DNA of 64,000 nt from Bacteroidota bacterium (GTDB lineage: Bacteria; Bacteroidota; Bacteroidia; Bacteroidales; WCHB1-69). The stretch lies in NCBI GenBank assembly GCA_009786185.1, contig WQTS01000144.1, positions 110,127-174,126 of the forward strand, written 5' to 3'. The notes under the pieces are model-generated. The model saw nothing but the letters and a program-made list of their open reading frames with translations. It had not been told where the DNA came from and did not search any database. Numbering within the stretch: position 1 is the stretch's first letter; each line of letters opens with the position of its first letter. The position numbers and the translations under genes were made by a program. Positions 8,678 through 18,992 of this stretch are shown here, piece after piece.

Positions 8678-11566
8678 ATGAAAAAAATCTTATTTCTTAT
8701 CGTAACAATAACTTTATGCACCTCTTTACTGGCACAAATCCAAGTTAACAATGCAAAACATCAATCTCTTCCTTTAGATGTGGAACAGCCAATATTTTAC
8801 ACCGGTACCGAGCTTCAAACAGAGGGAACTCCGATGCTCCGTACCAGTCCTATATTTACAAATAGTAATTTCTACATGCAGATTGGTGAAACTAGTTACA
8901 CCTCATCCACTAATAGTAATGCGCGTAATACTATTGGCTTTAATCCCAAATCTTTAAACGGATCAGCCGTATGGACTATGGGAATAAACGCTAACACTCG
9001 CGGAACAGGTATTAATTATTACAATGCTAATGTAAATGGGTGGGGTCCTATCCCGGATATAGCAACCGGTAGAATTGAAACCGTAGCAACCGGTTGGGGA
9101 GCACACGGGTTTACTAATGGAGGTGAAGTTGTAGTAGCGCATAATGGTACTACCGGTTTGGTTGTGAATACAAGAGATAATTGGGGACAAGGGAGTTGGC
9201 AAGAGTCTATCCTTTTTGGGCCAAATTATCTTTTAAATGGAGTACCTAGTACAACAACTCTTTGGCCTACTATGATAACTAACGGGAATACAGTACATTT
9301 GGTTTGTGTTACAGACCAATGGCCTACAGGCACACCATTTCCTCAGAATTATGAACCAAATCCGAATCTTCCTCCTCATGGATACCTTGGTTTTCCAACA
9401 CTTCCATTATATTATCGTTCTACTGATGGTGGAAAAACATGGGAGGAACCCCGAGATTTTAGAGAATATGGAATGACCAATTTTGAATGTTTTAGAGTTT
9501 CGGCAGATAATTATGTGCTCGCAGTAAGAGGCAATCACGTAGCTTTACTTTATCATAATCAAATAGGATTTATTAATTATATGGAATCTCGAGACGGTGG
9601 TGATACATGGGAAAAGAAAACAGTGTATGACAACGGTATGGTTTTTGCACAAATTGAAAAATTGGCTGAACCAAGGTTGGTTCCCACAACTGCTTCTATT
9701 TACATTGACGAAAACCACAAAGTACATGTAGTCTTTAGCGCGCAATGCCGTGCTAAAAACGCAGGCACTCTCGGAGTAAATTATTGGGGATCGCTTCCTG
9801 TGGGTATGATATATTGGAATGACGACCAAGATGCAATTAACTGGCAAGATATTAGAGGATGGTCGAGCGGAACGACCTTAATAGATTATAACTGGGAGGA
9901 GTATCCCGGCTATATTCCTGTGCCCTCTGTTATGGGATTAGATAAATACTATCTATGGAATGGAGGACCTCAATATAATCCAAATCAATTTAATAACTTA
10001 GGATGGGCAATTTATCCAAGAATTCTTGCTAAAAATGAGAGAGTATATGTGGCTTACCAGTCTCCGTTAGATTATCCTTTTTCTTTTAATCCTACGAATA
10101 CTTTTTATAGAGGAATATTTATCACTGTTTCTGATGATTACGGTGAAACATGGGATGTTCAAAACAATACAAGTTGGATTTCTTACCATCATGATTTTAT
10201 GTGGGCTGATTGGAGTAATTACATCCATCCAACTTATACTCCCGAAGGGGAACCGATATATCATCCCAATAGTATATCTATATGGATGCTTTCAGAAAAT
10301 GCTTACCCCGCAATGAGTTATAATTATAAAGGGAGTTTGTTTATGTTACAATGGATGAATGATTTTTTTCCTTTCGTCTCATCTTATACGATGGATCGGG
10401 TACCTATATTTACTTTTGTTCAAGATTTAAGGAATATTCCGGCATATAAAAACATTCAAGAGGTTTATAAGGGATTGTGGAATGGTATGGACCCCGGAAT
10501 TGTATTCCCTCCGGAAGCTTGCGAAAGACCTACCGGACTTACCGGAATCTATGATGGAGAAATTGTTGCTATTCATTGGGTAGAACCTGAATATATGCCG
10601 GAACCTTTATTAGGATATAATGTTTTTCGAGATGGAGTTAAATTAAATGAATCACTCATAATAGAAAACTTTTATATCGATGAAAACTCCGATATTGGAA
10701 CATATCGCTATCAAGTATCAGCCGTGTATGAGAATTGTGAATCGAATTTGACGTATGGAGTTACTGTTTATATTGCTCAACTTTGCGAAAAACCGGTAGA
10801 ACTTTCCGGAATCGCTGATGAAAGCGATGCTGTGATCACATGGAGCGTGCCTGAAAATATTGATGGCGTTTTAACCGGATATAATATTTATCGTGATGAA
10901 GTGAAAATTGCTACAACTTCACCTGTTGTAAGGAAATACATAGATAAAAATCTTGATGATGGAACCTACGTTTATCAAGTAAGCGCTAAATATGCGCATT
11001 GCATAGAATCGGAATTGACTGCCGGAGAAACGGTTGTAATAATCGCGCCGCAATTATGTGAAAAGCCGGTAGAACTTTCCGGAGAAACTATAAAGAATAA
11101 TATTCATATTAATTGGGAAAAACCGGTAAATATTGATGGCACTTTATTAGGATATAACCTTTATCGCAATGATGATAAAATTAATAACACACTAATAACC
11201 ACTACAAATTATACTGATGAAAACCTTGATATTGGAACTTACCTCTATCAAGTATCAGCGGTATATAGGCATTGTGAATCGGAACTGACGAACGCAATTA
11301 TGATGGGGGTATTAAATACTAACGATTTTGAAATAGACTCTTTTCAAATATTCCCGAATCCTGCTAACAGCGAGGTTAATTTTAAAGGTAATGGACTGAA
11401 TCGCATAGAAATTTACGATGTGCAAGGACGCAAATTAACTGAACATGCTAATATAACAGACAATTTGCAAATTAACGTGGCTAAATATGAAAGCGGCGTG
11501 TATTTTGTAAAGATGTACTCGGAAACGAATCAAATAGTTACCAAACGATTAATAATTATAAAATAG
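8678..11566 (+). CDS. Secreted BNR/Asp-box repeat protein with FN3-like repeats and T9SS sorting domain
   Basis: Signal peptide; Asp-boxes STDGGKTWEEP, SRDGGDTWEKK, SDDYGETWDV; three CEKPVELSG...GYNxYRD...YQVSAxY repeats; C-term IFPNPANSEVNFKG...GVYFVKMYSETNQIVTKRLIIIK. Confidence 0.85.
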   Translation: MKKILFLIVTITLCTSLLAQIQVNNAKHQSLPLDVEQPIFYTGTELQTEGTPMLRTSPIFTNSNFYMQIGETSYTSSTNSNARNTIGFNPKSLNGSAVWTMGINANTRGTGINYYNANVNGWGPIPDIATGRIETVATGWGAHGFTNGGEVVVAHNGTTGLVVNTRDNWGQGSWQESILFGPNYLLNGVPSTTTLWPTMITNGNTVHLVCVTDQWPTGTPFPQNYEPNPNLPPHGYLGFPTLPLYYRSTDGGKTWEEPRDFREYGMTNFECFRVSADNYVLAVRGNHVALLYHNQIGFINYMESRDGGDTWEKKTVYDNGMVFAQIEKLAEPRLVPTTASIYIDENHKVHVVFSAQCRAKNAGTLGVNYWGSLPVGMIYWNDDQDAINWQDIRGWSSGTTLIDYNWEEYPGYIPVPSVMGLDKYYLWNGGPQYNPNQFNNLGWAIYPRILAKNERVYVAYQSPLDYPFSFNPTNTFYRGIFITVSDDYGETWDVQNNTSWISYHHDFMWADWSNYIHPTYTPEGEPIYHPNSISIWMLSENAYPAMSYNYKGSLFMLQWMNDFFPFVSSYTMDRVPIFTFVQDLRNIPAYKNIQEVYKGLWNGMDPGIVFPPEACERPTGLTGIYDGEIVAIHWVEPEYMPEPLLGYNVFRDGVKLNESLIIENFYIDENSDIGTYRYQVSAVYENCESNLTYGVTVYIAQLCEKPVELSGIADESDAVITWSVPENIDGVLTGYNIYRDEVKIATTSPVVRKYIDKNLDDGTYVYQVSAKYAHCIESELTAGETVVIIAPQLCEKPVELSGETIKNNIHINWEKPVNIDGTLLGYNLYRNDDKINNTLITTTNYTDENLDIGTYLYQVSAVYRHCESELTNAIMMGVLNTNDFEIDSFQIFPNPANSEVNFKGNGLNRIEIYDVQGRKLTEHANITDNLQINVAKYESGVYFVKMYSETNQIVTKRLIIIK

Positions 11567-11575
11567 TCATATATT

Positions 11576-14500
11576 ATGAAAAGATTTTTCCTTTTAATTT
11601 TCTTGTCATTATTCATTTCCAATCTTTTCGCCCAAGAAATGACCTATTCCCATTTACGCGATGGAAACGGTATTTCTATTAATTTAGAGTTGAAATCATA
11701 CAACATTAATTCTTTAAGCTATAAAAACGAAGAGATGCATGAAGTTGCTTTATCAGGTATCTTTATTCCTAATGATGAAGGAATGCCTAATCTACCTCGA
11801 ATCAGCAGACTTGTTGCGATTCCTAAAGGCGCTGAGGTTAAGATTTCTATTAAAAATATGGAAACGCAAAGGCTTGAAAATATCAACATCGCGCCGGCGC
11901 TGAGAATTCAACCCATTCCGGAAATACCTGTGGCGGACTATGTAAAAAATGAAAAAATCTATTCTACAAATGCCTTTTATCCGCAAAATCCAGTGGAGGT
12001 TTCCGAAATTACCAATTTGAGAGGCGTTAATGCTGTTGTTGTAGGCATTACCCCATTCCAATTTAATCCGGTAACTAAAGAATTAATCATCATTAACAAC
12101 ATTGAACTCGAAGTTGAATATATCGGCGGTTCAAACGAATATGGTGATCCAAAATACCGCTCACCATGGTTTGACCCGATACTAAAACACGCATTGCTTA
12201 ATTATGAAATGCTTCCGGATGTTACCTATAGAGGCAAAAATTCAGAAGATAGGGAAGGTTGTGAATATCTGATTATTATTCCCAATAGAAATGATTTTGA
12301 ATCTTACGCTGAGCAAATTAAAGAATTTAGAACCAAACAAGGCATTTTTACAAAAGTGATGAGACTAGATGAAATGGAGGTTACCAATACAGATCAACTA
12401 AAAGCTTACATCCATAATGCTTATAAATTTTGGGATATTCCGCCGGTTGCCATATTGCTTATGGGCGACCACCATACGGACATGTCTGTGGGAATACCCG
12501 CCGAAGTTGTACCACATCCTTATGTCGGTAGCTGTATTTCTGATAACCAATACGCTGATGTTACGGGAAATCTGTTACCCGATATCATTACCAGCAGAAT
12601 GGCTGCCGAAACGGAGGAACAGATGGCAGTTTTGGTAAGCAAGTTTTTGGAATATGAAACACAACCGTGCATGGATCCGGACTTCTATCAGAATCCGATT
12701 ACGGCATTAGGCTGGCAAACGGATCGTTGGTTTCAAATATGCACGGAAGCAATATCCGGATATTGGCGCCAAACCGGGAAAACGCCAACTAAAATAAGTG
12801 ATATAAATTCAGGTGTTCCCGGCGCAATATGGTCGTCCGCACAAAATACAGAAGAAGTAGTGAATTATTTTGGTCCGAATGGTCTCGGATATATTCCTGA
12901 AACTCCGGTTGAAGTAGGCGGTTGGGACGGCGGCACGGCGGCCGATGTGGTCAATGCGGTTAATACCGGCTCTTTTGTTTTACTGCACCGCGATCATGGC
13001 TATTATGCCGGCTGGGGAGAACCGGCTTTTACAATTCCTAATATCAGTCAGCTTACCAATGTGGGCAAAATGACTTATTTGTTCACAATTAATTGCCAAA
13101 CAGGACAATTTAATTATCCCATCCCTTCTTTCGGAGAAGTGTTTCATCGCTATACTTATCAAGGACAAAATGCAGGTTGTGTGGGTTTTATAGGACCTAC
13201 GGAAATTACCTATTCTTTTATAAATGATGCTTACGTTTGGGGAATGTACGATTTTTATCACCCTGATTTTTTACCTGACTTTGGTCCTTCTTACGGACCC
13301 GATAACGGACCTTATGTTGGATATTCAGCTAATTGGATGCCTGCTTTTGGAAATGTTGCCGGAAAATATTTCCTGTATCAAAGCAGCTGGCCCTTTAATA
13401 TTGAAGATAAAGATATTACCTATCACATGTTTACCGCGCATTCGGATGCGTTTTTAAGGCTTTTTACGGAAGTTCCGCAAACGCTTAGTGTAAGCCATGC
13501 GGAAGCGACTTTAGCCGGTAATTCAAATTTTTATATTACAGCCAACGAAGGCGCACTGATTGCACTTACGGCAATGATAAACGGAAATCTTGAAATTTTG
13601 GATGTTGCCATTGCAACAGGCGAAACGCAAGCCATGACGATACCTACCACTCTAATTCCCGGAACAGAAATAAACGTAGTTGGTACCGGACAAAATTTCT
13701 TGAGATATGAAGAAGTTGTTTTGGTGATTCCGGCAGAAGGTCCTTACGTGGTTCCTACTGCTTATAGTGTTGTAAATGAAGAAAAATTAACTTACATTTC
13801 TCAAAACAGCGAAATAACTATTACATTGAAAAACGTAGGCTCCGATCCCACAACAGAGCAACTTACCGTTACCATCTCCTGCGATGATCCGCAACTGACC
13901 ATTGACAACGGAATTGCCCAAGTAGCAAACATTATGAATTCCAATGAAATAACAACCGCTAATTTTAATGTTACGGTAGCTCATAGTATTCCCGATAATA
14001 AGACTTTCCTTTTAACGGTAACTGTAACAGAAGGCGGTACTGCAACATGGGAAAGCAAAATACCGGTGAAGGCTTATGCTCCGAAATTTTCATTTGAGAA
14101 ACTTTTGGTGAATAATATTGAAGGTGCAAAATTGGAAGAGGGTGCCATAGTTACGCTTACTGCCGTGGTTAAAAATACAGGTCGTGCAGATGCATACGCT
14201 GTAGTAGGTGATATTGAAAACGGCGAATTTATTACGCTCATTTGCGATGAGGCAAACCGGGCAGCCCAAGATTTGCCTGTCGGAGAAAGCATAAATTTGA
14301 ACTTTATCATTTTTACCAACCCGTCTATGCCTTTTGGTTATGAGGCAGCTTTCAATCTCTTGCTCTCTGCTCAATATGGACTTTCGTTTTCGGCGCCATT
14401 TAAAATATTATCTTCCGATTATTGTGTTCCGGGTTTAACCGTTTGCGGAGGCTATAAATTTACGTCCGTTCAATTAGTTAAAACATCCGATCAATCTGTT

Positions 14501-15658
14501 TTAATAAACAATACCAATAGCTCCTGCTCGCCAACCGGATACCAGGATTATACCGACATCGTAGCCACATTAATCCCCGGCGAGCAATATACCATTAAAG
14601 TAAAGACCACGCAGCGCAATAATAACATAAGCGGATGGATGGACTTGAATGGGAGTAAAACGTTTGACGCTACTGAGCAACTTATTAGTTTCGTTAGTGT
14701 TAATCCTAATACGGAGTATTCGCAAACATTTACAATTCCTCAAGATGCGCTTCCCGGAAAATATTACTTCAGGCTTCGTACTAGAAGAAACCAAATGCCC
14801 GAACCATGTAACGCGTACACTGACGGACAAACGCACGATTATATCGTTATTATTCCCGAAATTTATCCGCGTGTTCAAAATGTGTTAGCCACATTAAACG
14901 GAACCAATATTACCATCAATTGGGAGGCACCGAATGGAGAAACGCCTGTGGGCTACAACATTTATCGTAACGATAACCGTTTAAACACTTCTCTTATAAC
15001 TACCACAAATTTTACAGAAGAAAACGTTTCCGATGGTATTTATTTTTATAGTGTAACCTCCGTGTATGCCGGCAACAAAGAATCGGTTCCGGTAATCTCA
15101 AATTTTATTTGCCAAGGATATACGCCACCTCAATTATGCGGCAAACCTGTCAATTTGCTGGGAGTTTCAGCGGCAAACACAGTTTTTATCAATTGGAACA
15201 GACCGAAATATGTTGATGGGATTATATTGGGCTATCATATTTACCGCGACGGCTCAAGAATAGCTGAAACCGCCCCCACTGTAATTGAATATCGTGACGA
15301 AGGACTTGCCAACGGAACATACTCCTATCAAGTATCTGCTGTGTATGAACATTGCGAAGAATCAGAATTAACAAGCGCTATTCCCATTCTCGTAGGCGTA
15401 GGCATTAATGAAACTCAACAGGATTCTTACCAATTATTTCCAAATCCTGCTACCGAAGAAGTTACCATTAAAGGCGAAGGACTTAACCATGCTGAGATCT
15501 ACGATATTACCGGAAGAAAATTATCCTCTCATCCTCTTATTCCCTCATCTTCTCATCAAAAAATTGATATTTCATATCTTAATTCCGGTGTTTATTTTGT
15601 AAAAATGTGTTCGGAAAATCAACAAATGGCTATCAGAAGGTTAGTGATTATGAAATAA
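11576..15658 (+). CDS. Gingipain-like peptidase (family C25) with GEVED-like and FN3-like domains and T9SS sorting domain
   Basis: Catalytic-region match FVLLHRDHGYYAGWGEPAFTIPNISQLTNVGKMTYLFTINCQTGQFNYPIPSFGEVFHRYTYQGQNAGCVGFIG (His and Cys in C25-like context); GEVED-like SGWMDLNGSKTFDATEQL...YYFRLRTRR; C-term LFPNPATEEVTIKG...GVYFVKMCSENQQMAIRRLVIMK. Confidence 0.88.
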   Translation: MKRFFLLIFLSLFISNLFAQEMTYSHLRDGNGISINLELKSYNINSLSYKNEEMHEVALSGIFIPNDEGMPNLPRISRLVAIPKGAEVKISIKNMETQRLENINIAPALRIQPIPEIPVADYVKNEKIYSTNAFYPQNPVEVSEITNLRGVNAVVVGITPFQFNPVTKELIIINNIELEVEYIGGSNEYGDPKYRSPWFDPILKHALLNYEMLPDVTYRGKNSEDREGCEYLIIIPNRNDFESYAEQIKEFRTKQGIFTKVMRLDEMEVTNTDQLKAYIHNAYKFWDIPPVAILLMGDHHTDMSVGIPAEVVPHPYVGSCISDNQYADVTGNLLPDIITSRMAAETEEQMAVLVSKFLEYETQPCMDPDFYQNPITALGWQTDRWFQICTEAISGYWRQTGKTPTKISDINSGVPGAIWSSAQNTEEVVNYFGPNGLGYIPETPVEVGGWDGGTAADVVNAVNTGSFVLLHRDHGYYAGWGEPAFTIPNISQLTNVGKMTYLFTINCQTGQFNYPIPSFGEVFHRYTYQGQNAGCVGFIGPTEITYSFINDAYVWGMYDFYHPDFLPDFGPSYGPDNGPYVGYSANWMPAFGNVAGKYFLYQSSWPFNIEDKDITYHMFTAHSDAFLRLFTEVPQTLSVSHAEATLAGNSNFYITANEGALIALTAMINGNLEILDVAIATGETQAMTIPTTLIPGTEINVVGTGQNFLRYEEVVLVIPAEGPYVVPTAYSVVNEEKLTYISQNSEITITLKNVGSDPTTEQLTVTISCDDPQLTIDNGIAQVANIMNSNEITTANFNVTVAHSIPDNKTFLLTVTVTEGGTATWESKIPVKAYAPKFSFEKLLVNNIEGAKLEEGAIVTLTAVVKNTGRADAYAVVGDIENGEFITLICDEANRAAQDLPVGESINLNFIIFTNPSMPFGYEAAFNLLLSAQYGLSFSAPFKILSSDYCVPGLTVCGGYKFTSVQLVKTSDQSVLINNTNSSCSPTGYQDYTDIVATLIPGEQYTIKVKTTQRNNNISGWMDLNGSKTFDATEQLISFVSVNPNTEYSQTFTIPQDALPGKYYFRLRTRRNQMPEPCNAYTDGQTHDYIVIIPEIYPRVQNVLATLNGTNITINWEAPNGETPVGYNIYRNDNRLNTSLITTTNFTEENVSDGIYFYSVTSVYAGNKESVPVISNFICQGYTPPQLCGKPVNLLGVSAANTVFINWNRPKYVDGIILGYHIYRDGSRIAETAPTVIEYRDEGLANGTYSYQVSAVYEHCEESELTSAIPILVGVGINETQQDSYQLFPNPATEEVTIKGEGLNHAEIYDITGRKLSSHPLIPSSSHQKIDISYLNSGVYFVKMCSENQQMAIRRLVIMK

Positions 15659-15682
15659 TAAATTTTTCAATGATAAATGTGA

Positions 15683-15703
15683 GGCGGTATCACAGATACC
15701 GCC
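15683..15703 (+). terminator. Stem-loop GGCGGTATC-aca-GATACCGCC followed by TTTT
   Basis: 9-bp perfect stem after the gingipain-like gene. Confidence 0.8.
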
Positions 15704-15722
15704 TTTTGTATATTATTTTTTG

Positions 15723-15730
15723 TATTTTTG
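15723..15730 (+). promoter_or_regulatory. -7 box TATTTTTG
   Basis: TAnnTTTG match 29 nt upstream of ATG 15759. Confidence 0.45.
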
Positions 15731-15758
15731 AAGCGATTTTTTAACCAAATTTTAAACT

Positions 15759-16466
15759 ATGAAAAAAATTATCTTTCTTTTCTTTTTTAGCGTGTTTTTT
15801 ATTGGAGTATATGCGCAAATAGTAAGGCCTACCAATTGGGAATTAACAAGAAATCCCGGCACTACAAATTTACATTTTCTAGGCACTACCGACTGTAAGC
15901 CTATCATTTTTAAGACGCGAAACATGGAACGCATGCGGCTATCGCAAAATCATTCTTTTTTAGGAATAGGACTTACAGATCCTCAAGCTCCGTTGCACGT
16001 ACACCATCAGCTTGATGAAATGCCATGTGGAGAGATTATTATTGTGGACGGAGATGGAGATTCTACAAGCGTTCGCAGCACATCGATGTTAGGTAGAAAG
16101 TTACTACAACTAACTACCCCTGAAACGGGCTTTGCTAATCACAACGGATTTAACATTTTTTCCAATGCTGCCAAGGATGTTATTTTAAGGCAACAGGAGC
16201 AAGGTAAATTTTTTATAGAGGGACCCGGCGGTGGTTTAACCATTGCGCCAAATGGGAACATTGGGATAGGCATAGGAAACCCGGAAACCAAGCTGCATAT
16301 AAATCACACGGCTACTTTTGATTATAGCTTTGCTGCTCTGATTAACATTAATCGAGATTTAACCAAAGCACTTGCGGTAAGAAACACAGCTACAAACGAG
16401 GAGGTTTTCGTACTTTATGGAAACGGTGTATTAAGTACGAAAAAAAATATTTACAGAAAAAATTGA
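15759..16466 (+). CDS. Tail-fibre-like secreted protein, N-terminal part (frameshifted at A8 tract 16440-16447)
   Basis: Signal peptide MKKIIFLFFFSVFFIGVYAQ; GIGLTDPQAPLHVH and IGIGIGNPETKLHIN repeats. Removing one A from AAAAAAAA joins it to the 16474 ORF: ...VLSTKKIFTEKIEISMNCVGNHWYDHVFYPDYEL. Confidence 0.72.
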   Translation: MKKIIFLFFFSVFFIGVYAQIVRPTNWELTRNPGTTNLHFLGTTDCKPIIFKTRNMERMRLSQNHSFLGIGLTDPQAPLHVHHQLDEMPCGEIIIVDGDGDSTSVRSTSMLGRKLLQLTTPETGFANHNGFNIFSNAAKDVILRQQEQGKFFIEGPGGGLTIAPNGNIGIGIGNPETKLHINHTATFDYSFAALININRDLTKALAVRNTATNEEVFVLYGNGVLSTKKNIYRKN

Positions 16467-16473
16467 AATTTCA

Positions 16474-16755
16474 ATGAATTGTGTGGGCAATCATTGGTAC
16501 GACCACGTTTTCTATCCGGATTATGAGCTCCGCCCTTTATCTGACTTGGAACAATTTATCAAAGAAAATCACCATTTACCAGAAATACCCTCTGCCAAGG
16601 AAGTACAAGAAAACGGGATTGATCTTGGCAGTATGCAAGGCAAACTCTTGCTAAAAATAGAAGAGCTTACACTTTATACCATTGAACAACAAAAACTGAT
16701 TGAAGCATTGGAAAAACGCCTGTCCGAACTTGAGAACATGAAAGGAGGGCAATAA
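16474..16755 (+). CDS. C-terminal part of the same tail-fibre-like protein (+1 frame)
   Basis: NHWYDHVFYPDYELRPLSDLEQFIKENHHLPEIPSAKEVQENGIDLGSMQGKLLLKIEELTLYTIEQQK is the usual C-terminal region of Bacteroidetes tail-fibre-like proteins; overlaps ATG of the next gene (TAATG). Confidence 0.7.
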   Translation: MNCVGNHWYDHVFYPDYELRPLSDLEQFIKENHHLPEIPSAKEVQENGIDLGSMQGKLLLKIEELTLYTIEQQKLIEALEKRLSELENMKGGQ

Positions 16756-18959
16756 TGAAAAATAAGATAATTATATTATTCTTGCTGTTGCTTTTCACTT
16801 GCGGTATGGCACAACAAGTAACTATTAAAGGCAAGGATTTTTATATGGGAAATGAAAAATTTTATCCTGTAGTGATGAATTTTAGTGTAAATGTTGTGAA
16901 TAATAACGGAAATTACTATCTTTCTGCCGACCATGGCTACGGACCCACCAATTTTTATGAATGTAGCAATACCATAGATTGCAGCGCCCAACTTTTGGAG
17001 CATTTTAATTATTTAGCAAGCATAGGATTTAATACAGTGCGTATAGTGGGCTTAAATCCTCACTATCGTCCTAAATATACTTCTTTAGATGGACTTAACT
17101 TTTTGGTTAAAAATCCACTTAGCCCTATTGGAAATAGCTGGATTCATCTGGAGCTTTCAAACCCCTCAGATCCTACTTTGCTTACTGCTTTATCTGCTTA
17201 TGATAAAATATTAGAATTAGCCGATGCTGCCTCTCTTAAAGTTATCCTGCTTATGAAAGGTGAGAAAACACATTGGGATGACACGGAAGTTGAATTGAGA
17301 AAGACTTTCCTTGAAGTTGTTGCTTCGCATCTTCATAACTCAAATTATAGTAGCGCTTTATTGGCTTATGATTTAGTTAATGAACCCGATTACCATATTG
17401 AATTTGATAATGTAATTACTTTTCCTAAAACAAAACAGCAAGCCTGCGAAATCATTTCCACATGGTACGATGCGGTTAAAACCAACGCTCCGCATCATCT
17501 TGTAACCATTGGAAATTGCGGCATGGATGATATTTTTTCATTTGACCCCTCTATTTTAAAAGTGGACTTTAACTCTTTGCATTATTATCCACGTTTTAAA
17601 CCTTATGAAAATAAAGCAGACCCAAATACTCAGGAATTGGCAAGGCAAAGAACGCTCAATGACTTGTACTGGTTTAATCAGGCGTCTATAGTACCTTGGA
17701 TTGTTGGAGAAACAGGTTTTAGAGCAAGAGCAACACCGGGCAACCACGAAATGGATGGTACGCTTAATGATATGGGAGACTTTGTTACCTATTCTTTAAA
17801 CAGCGTTTGCAATTGTGGCGGCAGTGGCTACAGTTGGTGGCAATATCAGGATTTGAATTGGGGAGTTTGGGGCGGTTGTTCTTTCGGATTGCTTGAACAT
17901 GGCGCTGTTCCTCCCACCGCAGAAAAACAACCTGCCGTAGATAACTTTAGAAACTACGTACCGGGTGTTACCGGCATTTGCCCCGTAGATAAAAGCGACC
18001 TCTTTGACGAAACCAAAACTTACTACAACCTGTACAAATACACAGCGCCGGACAATTTAAAACTTACCCGCCATGTGGTTGACCAGGATGGAACCCCCAT
18101 TAGGGATGCGGTGGTAAGGGTAGCTACCTTTTTGGGAAAAGATTCAGTAGTCATGATAATAAATGGTATGCCGAAAGACACTACAGTTGATCGCTGGAGC
18201 GCGTATTACACCCATACGGATGTAAACGGAAAATTTATAGCCATACCCTGTACTACGCAATATGGTTTTACAGGCAAACCTCAGAATATAATTCCAGAAA
18301 TTCATGACCTCAGAATTTCTGCAGCAGGCGCGGAAGTAAAAAGTTATGATAATAATATATGGGTAATTATTCCCGATACCATTAAATTAAATAAAATTAA
18401 AGATAATGTTATAGTATCGGGCGAAACAGTATTAAGTGGGCATGTGAAAATTTATAAAGGCAGGAAATCATTAACGGTTTTAAACACAACGGTCAATCCG
18501 GGAGCTTGGGTAGATTTTACTTCACAAAAATCAATTACCTTGCTCTCAGGGTTTACTGCAAGTGCAGGAAGTTCTATTGTGAATATTTATATTGCCCCGC
18601 CGGATTGTAATGATTTGGCATTCCAATCATCAAAAAAGAGTATTTCTCTTGTTCCAAAGAATAACATTCCTGAAATTGAAAAACCTGAAGAACTTAAAGA
18701 AATTATGCTTTCATTTGAAAATAATACTTTTAAAAACTACATTTCTGTTTTTCCCAATCCGGCGAACGGTACCGTAACCATTCAATTCTACAGTAATATT
18801 ACAGATGCTTCATTAAGCCATATAAAACTCTACGACATCTTTGGAAGAACTATCTTTACGATTTCTCCAAACTGTACCTCTTATCTCCTTGATGTTTCCA
18901 AATATTCCAAAGGAGTTTATTTTATTGAGGCAAAAGATAAAACCTCAACTTATTATTAA
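16755..18959 (+). CDS. GH5-like (clan A TIM-barrel) glycoside hydrolase with T9SS sorting domain truncated at its extreme C-terminus
   Basis: YDLVNEPD (acid/base region), VPWIVGETGFR (nucleophile region), GYSWWQYQDLNWG; VFPNPANGTVTIQF...GVYFIEAKDKTSTYY*; after TAA the frame continues KLVIQ*. Confidence 0.78.
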   Translation: MKNKIIILFLLLLFTCGMAQQVTIKGKDFYMGNEKFYPVVMNFSVNVVNNNGNYYLSADHGYGPTNFYECSNTIDCSAQLLEHFNYLASIGFNTVRIVGLNPHYRPKYTSLDGLNFLVKNPLSPIGNSWIHLELSNPSDPTLLTALSAYDKILELADAASLKVILLMKGEKTHWDDTEVELRKTFLEVVASHLHNSNYSSALLAYDLVNEPDYHIEFDNVITFPKTKQQACEIISTWYDAVKTNAPHHLVTIGNCGMDDIFSFDPSILKVDFNSLHYYPRFKPYENKADPNTQELARQRTLNDLYWFNQASIVPWIVGETGFRARATPGNHEMDGTLNDMGDFVTYSLNSVCNCGGSGYSWWQYQDLNWGVWGGCSFGLLEHGAVPPTAEKQPAVDNFRNYVPGVTGICPVDKSDLFDETKTYYNLYKYTAPDNLKLTRHVVDQDGTPIRDAVVRVATFLGKDSVVMIINGMPKDTTVDRWSAYYTHTDVNGKFIAIPCTTQYGFTGKPQNIIPEIHDLRISAAGAEVKSYDNNIWVIIPDTIKLNKIKDNVIVSGETVLSGHVKIYKGRKSLTVLNTTVNPGAWVDFTSQKSITLLSGFTASAGSSIVNIYIAPPDCNDLAFQSSKKSISLVPKNNIPEIEKPEELKEIMLSFENNTFKNYISVFPNPANGTVTIQFYSNITDASLSHIKLYDIFGRTIFTISPNCTSYLLDVSKYSKGVYFIEAKDKTSTYY

Positions 18960-18992
18960 AAACTAGTTATTCAATAATTAAAATTAAAAGTC

